Source: Stenotrophomonas terrae
Lineage (GTDB): Bacteria > Pseudomonadota > Gammaproteobacteria > Xanthomonadales > Xanthomonadaceae
Assembly: GCF_001431465.1 (NCBI RefSeq)
Contig: NZ_LDJJ01000010.1
Span: 1 to 64,000 of the forward strand
Direction: 5' to 3'
DNA length: 64,000 bases
This document shows, piece after piece, positions 1 to 8,344 of this stretch. Below the pieces are notes generated by a model. The model was given only the letters and a program-made list of their open reading frames with translations. It did not search any database and had not been told where the DNA came from. Position 1 is the first letter of the stretch. Each line of letters begins with the position of its first letter. Both the position numbers and the translations under genes were made by a program.

Positions 1-329
1 TTTCTTTTTTCCAACCAAACAACTGCTTACGAGTCCTGGCTTAGTCTGTTGTGGGCGGAGATGTTGATAACGGTAGGTCGTAGTGCCGAGCCATGCTCGG
101 CAGAGGCTTGCCCGGTAATGCCCCAGCCGAGCATGGCTCGGCTCTACAGGTCAGGAACCCGCATCAAGCCGCGAAGAGCGAACCCCTCCCCAGCCCTCCC
201 CTTGGCTGCACCAAAGGGAGGGGGCAGTGGCTGCTGCGACTTTTTGACGCACTGCGACATCCGGTCACATCCGTTCTTAACCAATACAGGACCAGAATCG
301 CCCCAATTAATGAGAGCGGAGAAGCGGCC
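1..329. other. Intergenic lead-in to cydA, repeat-bearing
   Basis: No gene is supported here. The stretch holds a GTAG-palindrome dimer (80-147) and a C/T-rich hairpin element (about 184-224, CCCTCCCC ... AAAGGGAGGGGG). The remaining 100 bases should contain the cydA promoter. I looked for an FNR/ANR-like box (TTGAT-N4-ATCAA), which would fit a bd-type oxidase, and did not find a convincing one. Confidence 0.6.
80..147. repeat. GTAG (SMAG-type) palindrome, head-to-head dimer
   Basis: Starts GTAGTGCCGAGCCATGCTCG and ends with the inverted copy ...GAGCATGGCTCGGCTCTAC. Each half is itself a stem-loop (GCCGAGC CAT GCTCGGC) and the two halves face each other, giving GTAG...CTAC ends. This matches the description of the REP-like SMAG repeats of Stenotrophomonas maltophilia, recognised from memory. 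Other copies occur at 29615, 29793, 50308, 50469 and 51884. Confidence 0.85.
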
Positions 330-1724
330 GTGGAAGCGCTGCTGTTGTCGCGGATCCAGTTCGGATTCGTCGTGAGTTTTCATGTGCTGTTCCCGGCCTT
401 CACCATCGGCACGGCCAGCTGGTTGGCCTTCGTCGAATGGCGTTGGCTGCGCACCCGTGATCCGGTCTGGCGTGAGCTGTTCTTCTTCTGGCAGAAGATC
501 TTCGCGGTGTCCTTCGGCATGGGCGTGGTCAGCGGCATCGTGATGGCCTTCCAGTTCGGTACCAACTGGCCGCGCCTGAGCGAAGTGGCCGGGACGGTGA
601 TCGGGCCCTTGCTGACCTACGAGGTGTTGACCGCGTTCTTCCTGGAAGCCAGCTTCCTCGGCGTGATGTTGTTTGGCTGGGAAAAGGTTTCGCCGCGCCT
701 GCACTTCTTTTCCACCTGCATGGTGGCGCTGGGCACCTTGTTTTCCACCTTCTGGATCCTGTCTTCCAACAGCTGGCTGCACACGCCGGCCGGCTACTCG
801 CTGGTCGATGGCATCGTGCATCCGCAGGACTGGTGGCAGATAGTCTTCAACCCGTCATTCCCGTACCGGTTGGCGCATATGGCGCTGGGTTCGTTCATCA
901 CCACCTGCTTCGTCATTGGTGGTGTGGGCGCCTGGTATCTGCGCCGCGGCGTGCATGTGGAAGCCGGCCGCAAGATGCTGGTTGCCGCCGTTGCATTCGC
1001 GGCGTTGACGGTGCCGGTGCAGATCTTCGTTGGCGACATGCACGGCTTGAACACACTCGAACATCAGCCGATGAAGATCGCCGCGATGGAAGCGCACTGG
1101 CATGAGACCGCGCCGGGCGAAGGCGTGCCGTTGGTGGTGTTCGCGGTGCCCAACGAGAAGGAAGAACGCAACGATTACGAGATCGCCATTCCCAAGCTGG
1201 GCAGCGTGATTCTGACCCACAGCCTGGACGGCACGTTCGCGCCACTGACCTCCGTGCCGGCGAGCGAACGGCCACCGGTGGTGCCGGTGTTTTACGCGTT
1301 CCGCATCATGGTCGGGCTGGGCTCGTTGATGCTGGTGCTGGCGTGGATCTCGGCATTCCAGCTGTGGCGTGGACGTCTGCTGCAGTCGAAGTGGCTGCTG
1401 CGTGGCTGGAACTGGATGCTGCCCAGCGGCTTCATCGCGCTGGTGTCGGGTTGGTTCGTCACCGAGATGGGTCGGCAACCGTGGGTGGTCTATGGCTTGC
1501 TGCGCACCGCCGATGCGGTGGGCACGCAGAGCGTGTGGATGACCGTGTTGTCGTTGACGGTGTACGTGATCGGTTACCTGTTCGTGTTTGGCTGGGGCAT
1601 CTGGTACTTGGTCAAGATCATGCGCAGTGGCCCTGCGCAGCATGATCAACCGCCGCGCGACGATGGCATGCATACCCCGGCGCGGCCGCTGTCCGGCGTC
1701 AATGAACCGCTGGAGGAGCGCTGA
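330..1724 (+). CDS. cydA: Cytochrome bd-type quinol oxidase subunit I
   Basis: This is the catalytic subunit of the bd/CIO terminal oxidase (464 aa). It oxidises ubiquinol in the inner membrane and reduces oxygen at a haem b/d site without pumping protons. Visible marks are the N-terminal haem ligand His18 in VVSFHVLFP, the EMGRQPW motif near residue 380 and about nine hydrophobic segments. It is about 60 residues shorter than E. coli CydA and the region after the HGLNTLEHQP segment is short, as in cyanide-insensitive (CioA) oxidases. The GTG start at 330 has GGAGAAG five bases upstream; the open frame extends much further up, but through repeat sequence. cydB follows one base later, so the two are co-transcribed. 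Confidence 0.95.
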   Translation: MEALLLSRIQFGFVVSFHVLFPAFTIGTASWLAFVEWRWLRTRDPVWRELFFFWQKIFAVSFGMGVVSGIVMAFQFGTNWPRLSEVAGTVIGPLLTYEVLTAFFLEASFLGVMLFGWEKVSPRLHFFSTCMVALGTLFSTFWILSSNSWLHTPAGYSLVDGIVHPQDWWQIVFNPSFPYRLAHMALGSFITTCFVIGGVGAWYLRRGVHVEAGRKMLVAAVAFAALTVPVQIFVGDMHGLNTLEHQPMKIAAMEAHWHETAPGEGVPLVVFAVPNEKEERNDYEIAIPKLGSVILTHSLDGTFAPLTSVPASERPPVVPVFYAFRIMVGLGSLMLVLAWISAFQLWRGRLLQSKWLLRGWNWMLPSGFIALVSGWFVTEMGRQPWVVYGLLRTADAVGTQSVWMTVLSLTVYVIGYLFVFGWGIWYLVKIMRSGPAQHDQPPRDDGMHTPARPLSGVNEPLEER

Positions 1725-1725
1725 C

Positions 1726-2739
1726 ATGGAAATGACAACCTGGCTGCCGGTGGCGTGGTTCGCGGTGATTGGCTTCGGCGTGCTGATGTACGTGGTGCTG
1801 GACGGTTTCGTGCTCGGCATCGGCATCCTGGCGCCGTTTGCCGAGGACGAGCAGCAGCTCGATGTGATGATGAATACCGCCGCGCCGATCTGGGACGGCA
1901 ACGAGACCTGGCTGGTGCTGGGCGGCGCAGGGCTGATGACGGCCTTTCCCAAGGCCTATGCGGTGCTGCTGTCAGGGCTGTACCTGCCGGTATTGCTGCT
2001 GGTGATGGCCCTGGTGTTCCGCGGCGTGGCCTTTGAGTTCCGTTTCAAGGCGCATCGTTCGCGGGCGATCTGGAGCGTGGCCTTTGCCTTGGGCTCGCTG
2101 CTGGCCGCGTTCGCGCAAGGTGTGATCCTGGGCGCGCTGGTGCAGGGCCTGCCGATGCAGGACGGGCATTACAGTGGTGGTGCGTTTGGCTGGTTCAGCC
2201 CGTTCTCGATGCTGACCGGGGTGGCGGTGGTCACCGGTTATGCGCTGCTCGGCAGCACCTGGTTGATCCTCAAGACCGAGGGCCGCGAGCAGGCGCTGGC
2301 GCGCTCGCTGACCCGGCCGTTGATGGTGGCGGTGATCGTGTTCATGGGCCTGGTCAGCACCTGGCTGCCATTCCTGCAGTCACGGGTGATGGAGCGCTGG
2401 TTCAGCGACGGCAACTTCTGGTGGCTGTCGCCGGTGCCGCTGCTGACCCTGGCCGTGGCGGTGGCGTTGTGGCGCAGCGCGATGCATCCGCGCCGCGATC
2501 TGCCGCCCTTCCTGCTGACCCTGGCCTTGTTCGTGCTGGGCTTCATCGGCCTGGTACTGGGCATGTGGCCTTACCTGCTGCCGCCCACGTTGACCCTGTG
2601 GCAGGCGGCCGCGCCGGTCTCGTCGCTGGCATTCAGCCTGGTCGGGCTGGCCGTGCTGCTGCCGGTGATACTTGGCTATACGGTGTGGTCCTACAGGGTT
2701 TTCCGCGGCAAGGTGACGGCTGATACCGGCTATCACTGA
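1726..2739 (+). CDS. cydB: Cytochrome bd-type quinol oxidase subunit II
   Basis: This is the structural partner of CydA in the bd/CIO oxidase: 337 aa, a normal family length, with eight or nine membrane segments. The segment WDGNETWLVLGGAG near residue 57 is the signature of CydB/CioB. The ATG is one base after the cydA stop and has GGAGGAG eight bases upstream inside the end of cydA, which argues for translational coupling. No CydX-like small ORF follows, as is usual for CIO-type oxidases, and no cydDC assembly genes lie in the window. Confidence 0.95.
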   Translation: MEMTTWLPVAWFAVIGFGVLMYVVLDGFVLGIGILAPFAEDEQQLDVMMNTAAPIWDGNETWLVLGGAGLMTAFPKAYAVLLSGLYLPVLLLVMALVFRGVAFEFRFKAHRSRAIWSVAFALGSLLAAFAQGVILGALVQGLPMQDGHYSGGAFGWFSPFSMLTGVAVVTGYALLGSTWLILKTEGREQALARSLTRPLMVAVIVFMGLVSTWLPFLQSRVMERWFSDGNFWWLSPVPLLTLAVAVALWRSAMHPRRDLPPFLLTLALFVLGFIGLVLGMWPYLLPPTLTLWQAAAPVSSLAFSLVGLAVLLPVILGYTVWSYRVFRGKVTADTGYH

Positions 2740-2762
2740 TCCCGCTCCTGCTTAACCACAAT

Positions 2763-2792
2763 GCCCGGCCCGGCTTGCCAGCCGGGCCGGGC
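2763..2792. terminator. GC-rich hairpin after cydAB
   Basis: A perfect 13-bp stem (GCCCGGCCCGGCT / AGCCGGGCCGGGC) with a TGCC loop starts 24 bases past the cydB stop. There is no T-run on either side, so it is not a textbook rho-independent terminator. It may attenuate, act as an mRNA 3' end, or separate cydAB from the pigment genes. Confidence 0.45.
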
Positions 2793-2865
2793 AGGGCCAA
2801 GCTGGCCGCCCTGTCGTGGCTGCGGCCGCGACGGACACTCCTTCAAACGAGGTCCTCGCAGTCGC

Positions 2866-4212
2866 ATGTCGGTTGTTTCTGAGCATTTGCCCTCCACCTC
2901 GCGCCATCCGCTGGCCCAGGGTCCATTGCACCGGTTGTTGGCCAGTGGCGGTGGCCAGTCGGTCGATCTGCAGACGTTCTTTGAACATGTGCGGGGGCTG
3001 GCGGCGGTGCTGCCGCCCGCACAGCACGCGGTCAATCTGTGCGACGACCGTTATCGCTTCCTGGTGGCGTTCTGCGCCATCGCGCTGCGCGGGCAGGTGA
3101 ACCTGCTGCCGTCTTCACGCGCACATGCGGTGGTGGCCGACGTGCAGCAGCGTTACCCGCAGACCTATTGCCTGGGCGACGATGCGCAACAGCCGTTGCC
3201 GCCGGGTGGGTTCCTGTTGCCGGCGGTATTGCCGCGCCTGGCCGGCGAAACGCCGACGCTGGGTGAGGATCAGCTGGTGGCGATCGGTTTCACCTCGGGC
3301 AGTACCGGCACGCCCTGCGCCAACAGCAAGACCTGGGGCTCGTTCCTGGCCAGCACCGCGCAGAATCTGCAGGCCCTGCGCAGCCTGTGGGGCGATGCCC
3401 AGCCGGCACTGGTGGCAACGGTGCCTTCGCAGCATATGTACGGCATGGAGATGGCCGTGCTGCTGCCCTTGCTGGCACCGGCTACCTTGCAGGCCGGGCG
3501 GCCGTTCTTTCCGCAGGATGTGGCGCTGGCATTGGCTGAAGTGAGCGCGCCACGGGTGCTGATCACCACCCCGGTCCACCTCAAGGCATTGGTTGAATCC
3601 GGCGTGCAGCTGCCGCCGCTGGCCGGCATCGTCACCGCCACCGCGCCGTTGACTCAGGAACTGGCGGCGGCTGCCGAGCAGGCCTTCGCCACCGAGGTGC
3701 GGGAGATGTTCGGTTCCACCGAAACCTGCATCTTCGCCCGTCGCCGCACCGCCCTGGAGACGGCCTGGACGCTGCTGCCCGGGGTGCGGCTGGAGCCGCA
3801 GCCGGACGGCACGCGGGTGCATGCAGCCCACCTGGCCGCGCCGGTGGTGCTGGCCGATCTGGTGGAGTTGTTGCCCGATGATCGCTTCGTGCTGCGTGGC
3901 CGTCGCGCCGATCTGCTGGAAATCGCCGGCAAGCGCGCCTCGCTGGGGGACCTGACCCGCAAGCTGCAGGCCGTGCCCGGGGTGGTGGACGCAGTGGTGG
4001 TGCAGCTGGCGCCCGAACCCGGCCATGCGGTCGGACGCATCGCCGCGCTGGTGGTGGCACCGGCGCGCGAGGAGGCCGAAATCCTGCGTGACCTGCGCGA
4101 ACTGATGGACCCGGTGTTCCTGCCGCGGCCATTGCGCAAGGTGGCGGTATTGCCGCGCAACGACACCGGCAAGCTGCCGCGTGATGCGGTGTTGGCGCTG
4201 TTGCGGCACTGA
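2866..4212 (+). CDS. AMP-dependent aryl-acid:ACP/CoA ligase of the pigment cluster
   Basis: ANL-superfamily adenylating enzyme, 448 aa. It has the P-loop-like TSGSTGTP near residue 145, the GRRADLLEIAGKR hinge near residue 345 and the C-terminal NDTGKLPR block carrying the catalytic Lys. In xanthomonadin and aryl-polyene clusters such an enzyme activates the hydroxybenzoate starter and loads it on the ACP; the Xanthomonas counterpart is, I believe, called XanA2. ATG 2866 begins MSVVSEH; the frame stays open upstream through the hairpin, which is unlikely to be coding. It is shorter than typical acetyl-CoA synthetases, as expected for this branch. The neighbouring chorismatase would make its substrate. 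The ACP-loading role is inferred from context. Confidence 0.88.
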   Translation: MSVVSEHLPSTSRHPLAQGPLHRLLASGGGQSVDLQTFFEHVRGLAAVLPPAQHAVNLCDDRYRFLVAFCAIALRGQVNLLPSSRAHAVVADVQQRYPQTYCLGDDAQQPLPPGGFLLPAVLPRLAGETPTLGEDQLVAIGFTSGSTGTPCANSKTWGSFLASTAQNLQALRSLWGDAQPALVATVPSQHMYGMEMAVLLPLLAPATLQAGRPFFPQDVALALAEVSAPRVLITTPVHLKALVESGVQLPPLAGIVTATAPLTQELAAAAEQAFATEVREMFGSTETCIFARRRTALETAWTLLPGVRLEPQPDGTRVHAAHLAAPVVLADLVELLPDDRFVLRGRRADLLEIAGKRASLGDLTRKLQAVPGVVDAVVVQLAPEPGHAVGRIAALVVAPAREEAEILRDLRELMDPVFLPRPLRKVAVLPRNDTGKLPRDAVLALLRH

Positions 4213-4250
4213 ACCTGCGGAGTGCCGGCGAGTGCAGCGCCGGCGCCTGC

Positions 4251-5261
4251 TCAGGCGTCGTGGACGCCGTCTATCTCAACCCGCAGATCGCGCCGGCACA
4301 CGGCCGCATGCAGCACGATGTAGGGCACCTGCGGCGGCAGATGTGCGGCCAGCATCGCGCGCACGCTGGCGACTTCGTCGGCATCGCGCACATACACCTT
4401 GAGCCGGCTGCCTGCGCCGAAATGCGCAGGCAGGCTTGGCCGCTGCGCACGTGCCGCACCGATCAAGGCGTCGAAATTGGCAAAGGTTTCCTGCAGCTGG
4501 CGCTGCGTGCAGTCGCCATGCAGGGTGGCGTGGCCGACCACGCTGGCGGTGCCGGACAACAGCAGCGGCAGGCGGCTGCCGGTGGCGGCAAGCATGGCCC
4601 GGGCAAAGCTGGGTGACTGCCGGCCGTACTGGCGCGGGTAGCGGTAGGCGCTGACCTGGCGCGGGTTTTCCAATGGCGTGCCGGCGCTGCGCGCAGCCAG
4701 CCAATACACCTGCAGCACCCGCACGCCATCGAGCCGGCCGATCGCGGTGGCCGCAGGCAGGGTGGTGGTGTCGATGTCACCGATGCCACGCGCACGGCCG
4801 ACGCAGAATTCGCGGTAGCGCTCGTTGTCGCCTTCGCCATCGGTGATGGCGTCCAGGTAGTTCCAGATCCGCAGCAGGTGTGGGTATGCGTGCGCCGGCA
4901 AGGTCTGCAGCAGCTGCGCGTAGGCCTGCTCGGCGGCACCGGTGATGCCGCCATGCGCGTTTTCGTCGACCTGCAGCGCGCCGAACATCAGTGCGCCATC
5001 GCTGGCCCAGGCCACGCCGTTGGCGTCGCGGCCGCAACTGACCGGCTTGTCGCTGCGCCACACTTCCAACTGCGCCATGCCGTCGGCCTGCAGGCCTACC
5101 TGCAGGTAGCGCGGGTCATCGCTGGCCGGCGCTGCGCTGCCGGCGTGGAAACCGAAGACGGCCAGCACCTGCGGGTCGGCCAGCAAGGCCGGCAACAGCG
5201 CCGGGTCGGCATAGTCGATCTGCAGCGAGGCGGCCGCCGCCGGCGAGGTCTGGGCGTTCAT
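4251..5261 (-). CDS. xanB2: Chorismatase (3-/4-hydroxybenzoate synthase), XanB2-like
   Basis: A 336-aa member of the FkbO/Hyg5 chorismatase family, formerly annotated pteridine-dependent dioxygenase. It hydrolyses chorismate; in Xanthomonas XanB2 releases 3- and 4-hydroxybenzoate, feeding the pigment and ubiquinone. Recognised by overall sequence, including the LRIWNYLDAITDGEGDNERY and GHATLHGDC segments typical of the family. The start is the ATG at 5261, preceded by GGGAGG at normal spacing; the in-frame ATG at 5279 lies upstream of that SD and is less likely. It is transcribed against its neighbours, so it can be controlled separately from the polyene genes. The window also holds aroE, one step of the chorismate supply, but not linked to it. 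Confidence 0.9.
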   Translation of the reverse strand: MNAQTSPAAAASLQIDYADPALLPALLADPQVLAVFGFHAGSAAPASDDPRYLQVGLQADGMAQLEVWRSDKPVSCGRDANGVAWASDGALMFGALQVDENAHGGITGAAEQAYAQLLQTLPAHAYPHLLRIWNYLDAITDGEGDNERYREFCVGRARGIGDIDTTTLPAATAIGRLDGVRVLQVYWLAARSAGTPLENPRQVSAYRYPRQYGRQSPSFARAMLAATGSRLPLLLSGTASVVGHATLHGDCTQRQLQETFANFDALIGAARAQRPSLPAHFGAGSRLKVYVRDADEVASVRAMLAAHLPPQVPYIVLHAAVCRRDLRVEIDGVHDA

Positions 5262-5459
5262 ATCAGCCTCCCGTGACATTGGCAGGCAAGCAGGCGGAGC
5301 ACGGCTGGATGAGGCAGCTGGAATGGAGCGGGAACGTCATTGCACGGCGTATCGGGCATCGCAGAGACGGCAATGATACCCCGCGTTCTGTACCCGTAAT
5401 GCTTGCGCAACAGTCGACGATGCCGGATCGTTGCGGCTCTATTTGCCGTAGGTATGGAA
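5262..5459. promoter_or_regulatory. Divergent promoter region, chorismatase / ACP operon
   Basis: A 198-bp gap separates the divergent chorismatase (minus) from the ACP gene (plus) and must hold both promoters. I could not pick convincing -35/-10 pairs or an operator. The SD TAGG at about 5449-5452 serves the ACP start. Confidence 0.4.
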
Positions 5460-5729
5460 ATGTCGCAACAAAATGAAGCCGAGCGCGAGCTGGCCGGGTT
5501 GCTGGTCGAAAGCCTGAACCTGGAAGAGGTGGACCCGGCCCAGATCGACCCCGAGGCTGCGTTGTTCAATGAAGGCCTGGGCCTGGATTCGATTGATGCG
5601 CTGGAGCTGGCCCTGGCCATCAGCAAGCGCTATGGCTTCCAGCTGCGCTCGGACAACGAGGACAACCGCCGCATCTTCGGCTCGCTGCGCGCCCTGTCGG
5701 CGCACGTCCAAGCCAACAAGACGATTTGA
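5460..5729 (+). CDS. xanC: Acyl carrier protein of the pigment cluster
   Basis: An 89-aa acidic protein with the phosphopantetheine attachment motif GLDSIDALEL; Ser in DSID, near residue 43, is the modified residue. It carries the growing polyene chain for the ketosynthase, ketoreductase and dehydratases nearby. Of two close in-frame ATGs (5454 and 5460) the second has sensible spacing from TAGG. Its stop overlaps the TTG start of the next gene. The symbol is given because I recall the ACP of the Xanthomonas cluster being called XanC; the ACP assignment itself rests on the motif. Only one ACP is seen here, whereas enterobacterial ape clusters carry two. Confidence 0.9.
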   Translation: MSQQNEAERELAGLLVESLNLEEVDPAQIDPEAALFNEGLGLDSIDALELALAISKRYGFQLRSDNEDNRRIFGSLRALSAHVQANKTI

Positions 5730-6457
5730 ACGCGGTGAGCGCTGACCGCCCTGAACCCGGCCAGGGGCCGGTGGCGTTGGCGCTGCGGGTGCTACTGCTG
5801 CTGGCCTACCCGGTGCTGTCGCACGTGGCGAGCCTGCGCAACGAGGGCATGTGGGCGGCGGCGGCCCTGGCCGGGCTGGTGTTGCTGTGCCTGCTTGAAC
5901 CGTTGGCGCGGCTGCGGCCCTGGGCCTGGACCGTATTGCTGGCATCGTGTGCGTTGTTGTGGTGGCTGGGCGGCTCGGTATGGGCCTGGATGCTGCTGCT
6001 GGCCCCGCCGGTGGTGTTCCCGCTGCTGGTGGCCTGGGGTTTCGCGCGTTCGCTGCTGCCTGGGCAGATTCCCTTGATCACCCGCATCGTGTGCGCGCTG
6101 TATGCGCGTGCTGGCATGCCGGTGACGGTGCCGCTGGAGCGTTATACCCGGCGCCTGAGCTGTGCCTGGGCGGTGGTATTGCTGATGCTGGCGCTGATCA
6201 ACCTGGTGCTGGCGATGAGCGCCGTACCCGACGGACTGCTGGCTGCCTTCGGTATCCAGCCGTGGTGGCCGGTGACCCATGAGCAATGGTCGTGGTGCGC
6301 CAACATCGCCGATTGGGGGCTGATTGGTGGCTTCTTCGCGCTGGAATATGCGGTGCGCTCGCAGTTGTTTCCGCAGCGGCCGTACCGCAATGCCTGGGAT
6401 TTCATGCGCCAGATGGGCCAGCTGGGCCCTGCCTTCTGGCGTGACCTGCTGCGCTGA
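5726..6457 (+). CDS. Polytopic membrane protein of aryl-polyene clusters
   Basis: 243 aa with about six hydrophobic segments (roughly residues 16-33, 42-60, 66-100, 147-168 and 190-208). It resembles the COG4648-type membrane protein that recurs in aryl-polyene clusters, for which I know no proven biochemical role; a part in pigment assembly or transport at the inner membrane is inference. The first possible start is TTG at 5726, overlapping the ACP stop (TTTGA); GTG at 5735 is an alternative. Neither has a clear SD, so translation probably depends on coupling to the ACP. Confidence 0.75.
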   Translation: MNAVSADRPEPGQGPVALALRVLLLLAYPVLSHVASLRNEGMWAAAALAGLVLLCLLEPLARLRPWAWTVLLASCALLWWLGGSVWAWMLLLAPPVVFPLLVAWGFARSLLPGQIPLITRIVCALYARAGMPVTVPLERYTRRLSCAWAVVLLMLALINLVLAMSAVPDGLLAAFGIQPWWPVTHEQWSWCANIADWGLIGGFFALEYAVRSQLFPQRPYRNAWDFMRQMGQLGPAFWRDLLR

Positions 6458-6508
6458 ACGCCAAGGCTGCCGGTATCCTGTCGTCAAAAATAGCGGGTAC
6501 AGCACGCC

Positions 6509-6808
6509 ATGCGTTTCAGCATTCCTTCCGATCACCCCTGTTTGCCCGGGCATTTCCCGGGCCGGCCATTGGTGCCCGGGGTGGTGTTGCTGGAGCAGGT
6601 AATGCTGGCGGTCGCCGCCGATAGCGGTCATGCCATTGGCGCCCTGCGCCTGCCGCAGGTGAAATTCATGGCGCCGCTGCTGCCTGATGAAGAGGCCAGG
6701 GTGGAACTGGAAGGGCAGTCGCCACGCTGGAAATTCCGGGTCCTGCGTGACGACCGGCTGCTGGTGCGCGGCGAACTGGTATTGGCCGGGGCCGGCCTGC
6801 CGGCATGA
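6509..6808 (+). CDS. Small hot-dog dehydratase (ApeI/FabZ-like)
   Basis: A 99-aa single hot-dog domain. The segment DHPCLPGHFPGRPLVPGVV corresponds to the FabZ/FabA active-site region (H-x4-PGHFPG ... P-G-V). FabZ is about 150 aa, so this is a trimmed version like the ApeI dehydratases of aryl-polyene pathways, which dehydrate 3-hydroxyacyl-ACP to the conjugated ene. The stop overlaps the next start (ATGA). A second dehydratase lies at 10667; in the E. coli system two such proteins work as a pair, and the same is likely here. Confidence 0.85.
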   Translation: MRFSIPSDHPCLPGHFPGRPLVPGVVLLEQVMLAVAADSGHAIGALRLPQVKFMAPLLPDEEARVELEGQSPRWKFRVLRDDRLLVRGELVLAGAGLPA

Positions 6809-7779
6809 ACGAGACCGACTGGAAGCATCGTCCCGAAGGGGGCGGACGTGCAGCGATCCGTTTGATCGGCGGCATCGCCCGCCATGGTGGGCGCGGCATC
6901 GCCCGCGCCTGCCTGTATCCGATCACCCTGTACTTCTACTGCGTGCGTGGCGCCGAGCGGCGTGCCTCGCGCGACTACCTGCAGCGCCTGCGTGGCCACC
7001 GCGTGGGCGCCTGGCAGATCGCCCGCCACATCCATACCTTCGCCGCCACCATTCTTGACCGGGTCTTCCTGCTGGCCGGCCGTACCGCGCTGTTCGATAT
7101 CCGCACCAGCGGTACCGAGCCGCTGCTGCAGCTGCTGGGCGAAGGACGTGGCGTGCTGGTGTTCGGCTCCCATCTGGGCAGCTTTGATGCCCTGCGGGTG
7201 CTGGCCAGGATGCGCCCGGACCTGAAGCTGCGGGTGCTGATGGATCGCGCGCACAACGCGGCCATCACCGAGTTGCTGGCCGAACTCGATCCCAGGCTCG
7301 CGGACTGCATCATCGATGCCGGGCAGGACGGCACCGCGATCGTGCTGGCCATCCAGCAGGCGCTGCAGGATGGCGCGATGGTGGCCTTGCTGGTGGACCG
7401 TGCGCGGCCGGGCGAGCCCAGCGTCGCCGCGCCGCTGCTGGGCAGCGATGCCGCATTTCCGGCAGCGCCGTGGTTGATCGCCAGTGCGCTGAAGGCCCCG
7501 GTGATGCTGGCCTTCGGCCTGTACCGCGGCGGCAACCGCTATGACCTGCGCTTCGAATCGTTTGCCGAGGTCGTGGATATCCCGCGCCCGCGTCGCAACG
7601 AGCTGTTGTCCGCGCTTATCCACCGTTATGCCGGCAGGCTGGAGCATCACCTGCGGCAAGCTCCCTACAACTGGTTCAACTTCTATGATTTCTGGCATAC
7701 CAACGACCCTGCGACATCGGCTCGCCTGCCTGCTGAGCGGCCTGCTGCTCAGCAGCCCGGCCCTGGCCAGCGGCATTGA
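6805..7779 (+). CDS. LpxL/HtrB-like acyltransferase of the pigment cluster
   Basis: 324 aa of the lysophospholipid/lipid A acyltransferase (LABLAT) family. The FGSHLGSFDALR segment near residue 120 supplies the H-x4-D/E catalytic motif, here HLGSFD, and YNWFNFYDFW near residue 297 is the conserved end of HtrB-like proteins. It probably transfers the finished aryl-polyene acyl chain or another acyl group to the pigment's lipid anchor, as inferred for aryl-polyene clusters. The ATG overlaps the previous stop by four bases. About 28 residues follow the usual family end, and there the frame overlaps the start of the LolA-like gene by 95 bases. Confidence 0.8.
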   Translation: MNETDWKHRPEGGGRAAIRLIGGIARHGGRGIARACLYPITLYFYCVRGAERRASRDYLQRLRGHRVGAWQIARHIHTFAATILDRVFLLAGRTALFDIRTSGTEPLLQLLGEGRGVLVFGSHLGSFDALRVLARMRPDLKLRVLMDRAHNAAITELLAELDPRLADCIIDAGQDGTAIVLAIQQALQDGAMVALLVDRARPGEPSVAAPLLGSDAAFPAAPWLIASALKAPVMLAFGLYRGGNRYDLRFESFAEVVDIPRPRRNELLSALIHRYAGRLEHHLRQAPYNWFNFYDFWHTNDPATSARLPAERPAAQQPGPGQRH

Positions 7780-8344
7780 TGCGGCCTGGATCCTGCGCCA
7801 GCTGGCGCAGCCGGCGCCAAGCCAGACCAACTTCGTCGAGCTGCGGGGCTCGGCACTGCTGAAGGAACCGCTGCGGGTTGAAGGCCAATACCGGCGCCCC
7901 GATGCCGGCACCCTGGTGCGCGAGGTGCGCGCGCCGTATGCCGAAACCACCACCATTGGCAATGGACAGGTCAGCATTGCCCGTGCCGGCAAGCCGCCGC
8001 GTGTATTCGCACTGCAGCGGGTGCCCGAGCTTGCCGATCTGCAGGCCAGCTTTGGCGCCATGCTGGCCGGTGACCTGGCCGCGCTTGAACAGAGCTACCG
8101 GCTGCAGGCTTCGGGCAGCGCGCAGCACTGGCAGCTGCAACTCACGCCCAAGGCCGATGCCTTGGCCCGGCGCGTGCGTGCGGTGACCCTGCACGGGCAG
8201 AACGCGGAACTGCGCTGCATTGAAACCCAGCCGGCCAAGGGCGATGTGCAACGCACCCTGCTGGGCGGCGCTGCCGCGGCTGCGGCCAACGTGACGCAGG
8301 CGGCTGCATTGAGCGGCCTGTGCGCTGCCGGTGCCACGCCTTGA
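7685..8344 (+). CDS. LolA-like periplasmic carrier protein
   Basis: 219 aa with a signal peptide (RHRLACLLSGLLLSSPALAS) followed by a LolA-type domain: early QLAQPAPSQTNFVELRGSALL, then a string of beta strands. LolA carries lipoproteins across the periplasm; the paralogue in aryl-polyene clusters is thought to carry the hydrophobic pigment from the inner-membrane exporter to the outer membrane. That role is inferred from its place next to the MMPL exporter. The only good start is ATG 7685, inside the 3' end of the acyltransferase gene; starting later would lose part of the signal peptide. Confidence 0.8.
   Translation: MISGIPTTLRHRLACLLSGLLLSSPALASGIDAAWILRQLAQPAPSQTNFVELRGSALLKEPLRVEGQYRRPDAGTLVREVRAPYAETTTIGNGQVSIARAGKPPRVFALQRVPELADLQASFGAMLAGDLAALEQSYRLQASGSAQHWQLQLTPKADALARRVRAVTLHGQNAELRCIETQPAKGDVQRTLLGGAAAAAANVTQAAALSGLCAAGATP

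Noticed and set aside
61-79. TGTTGATAACGGTA as an FNR-type box for cydA
   Set aside because: Only the left half fits TTGAT; the right half is not ATCAA.
93-329. N-terminal extension of cydA from 93
   Set aside because: It passes through the GTAG dimer and a C/T-rich hairpin; GTG 330 with GGAGAAG gives the true CydA N-terminus.
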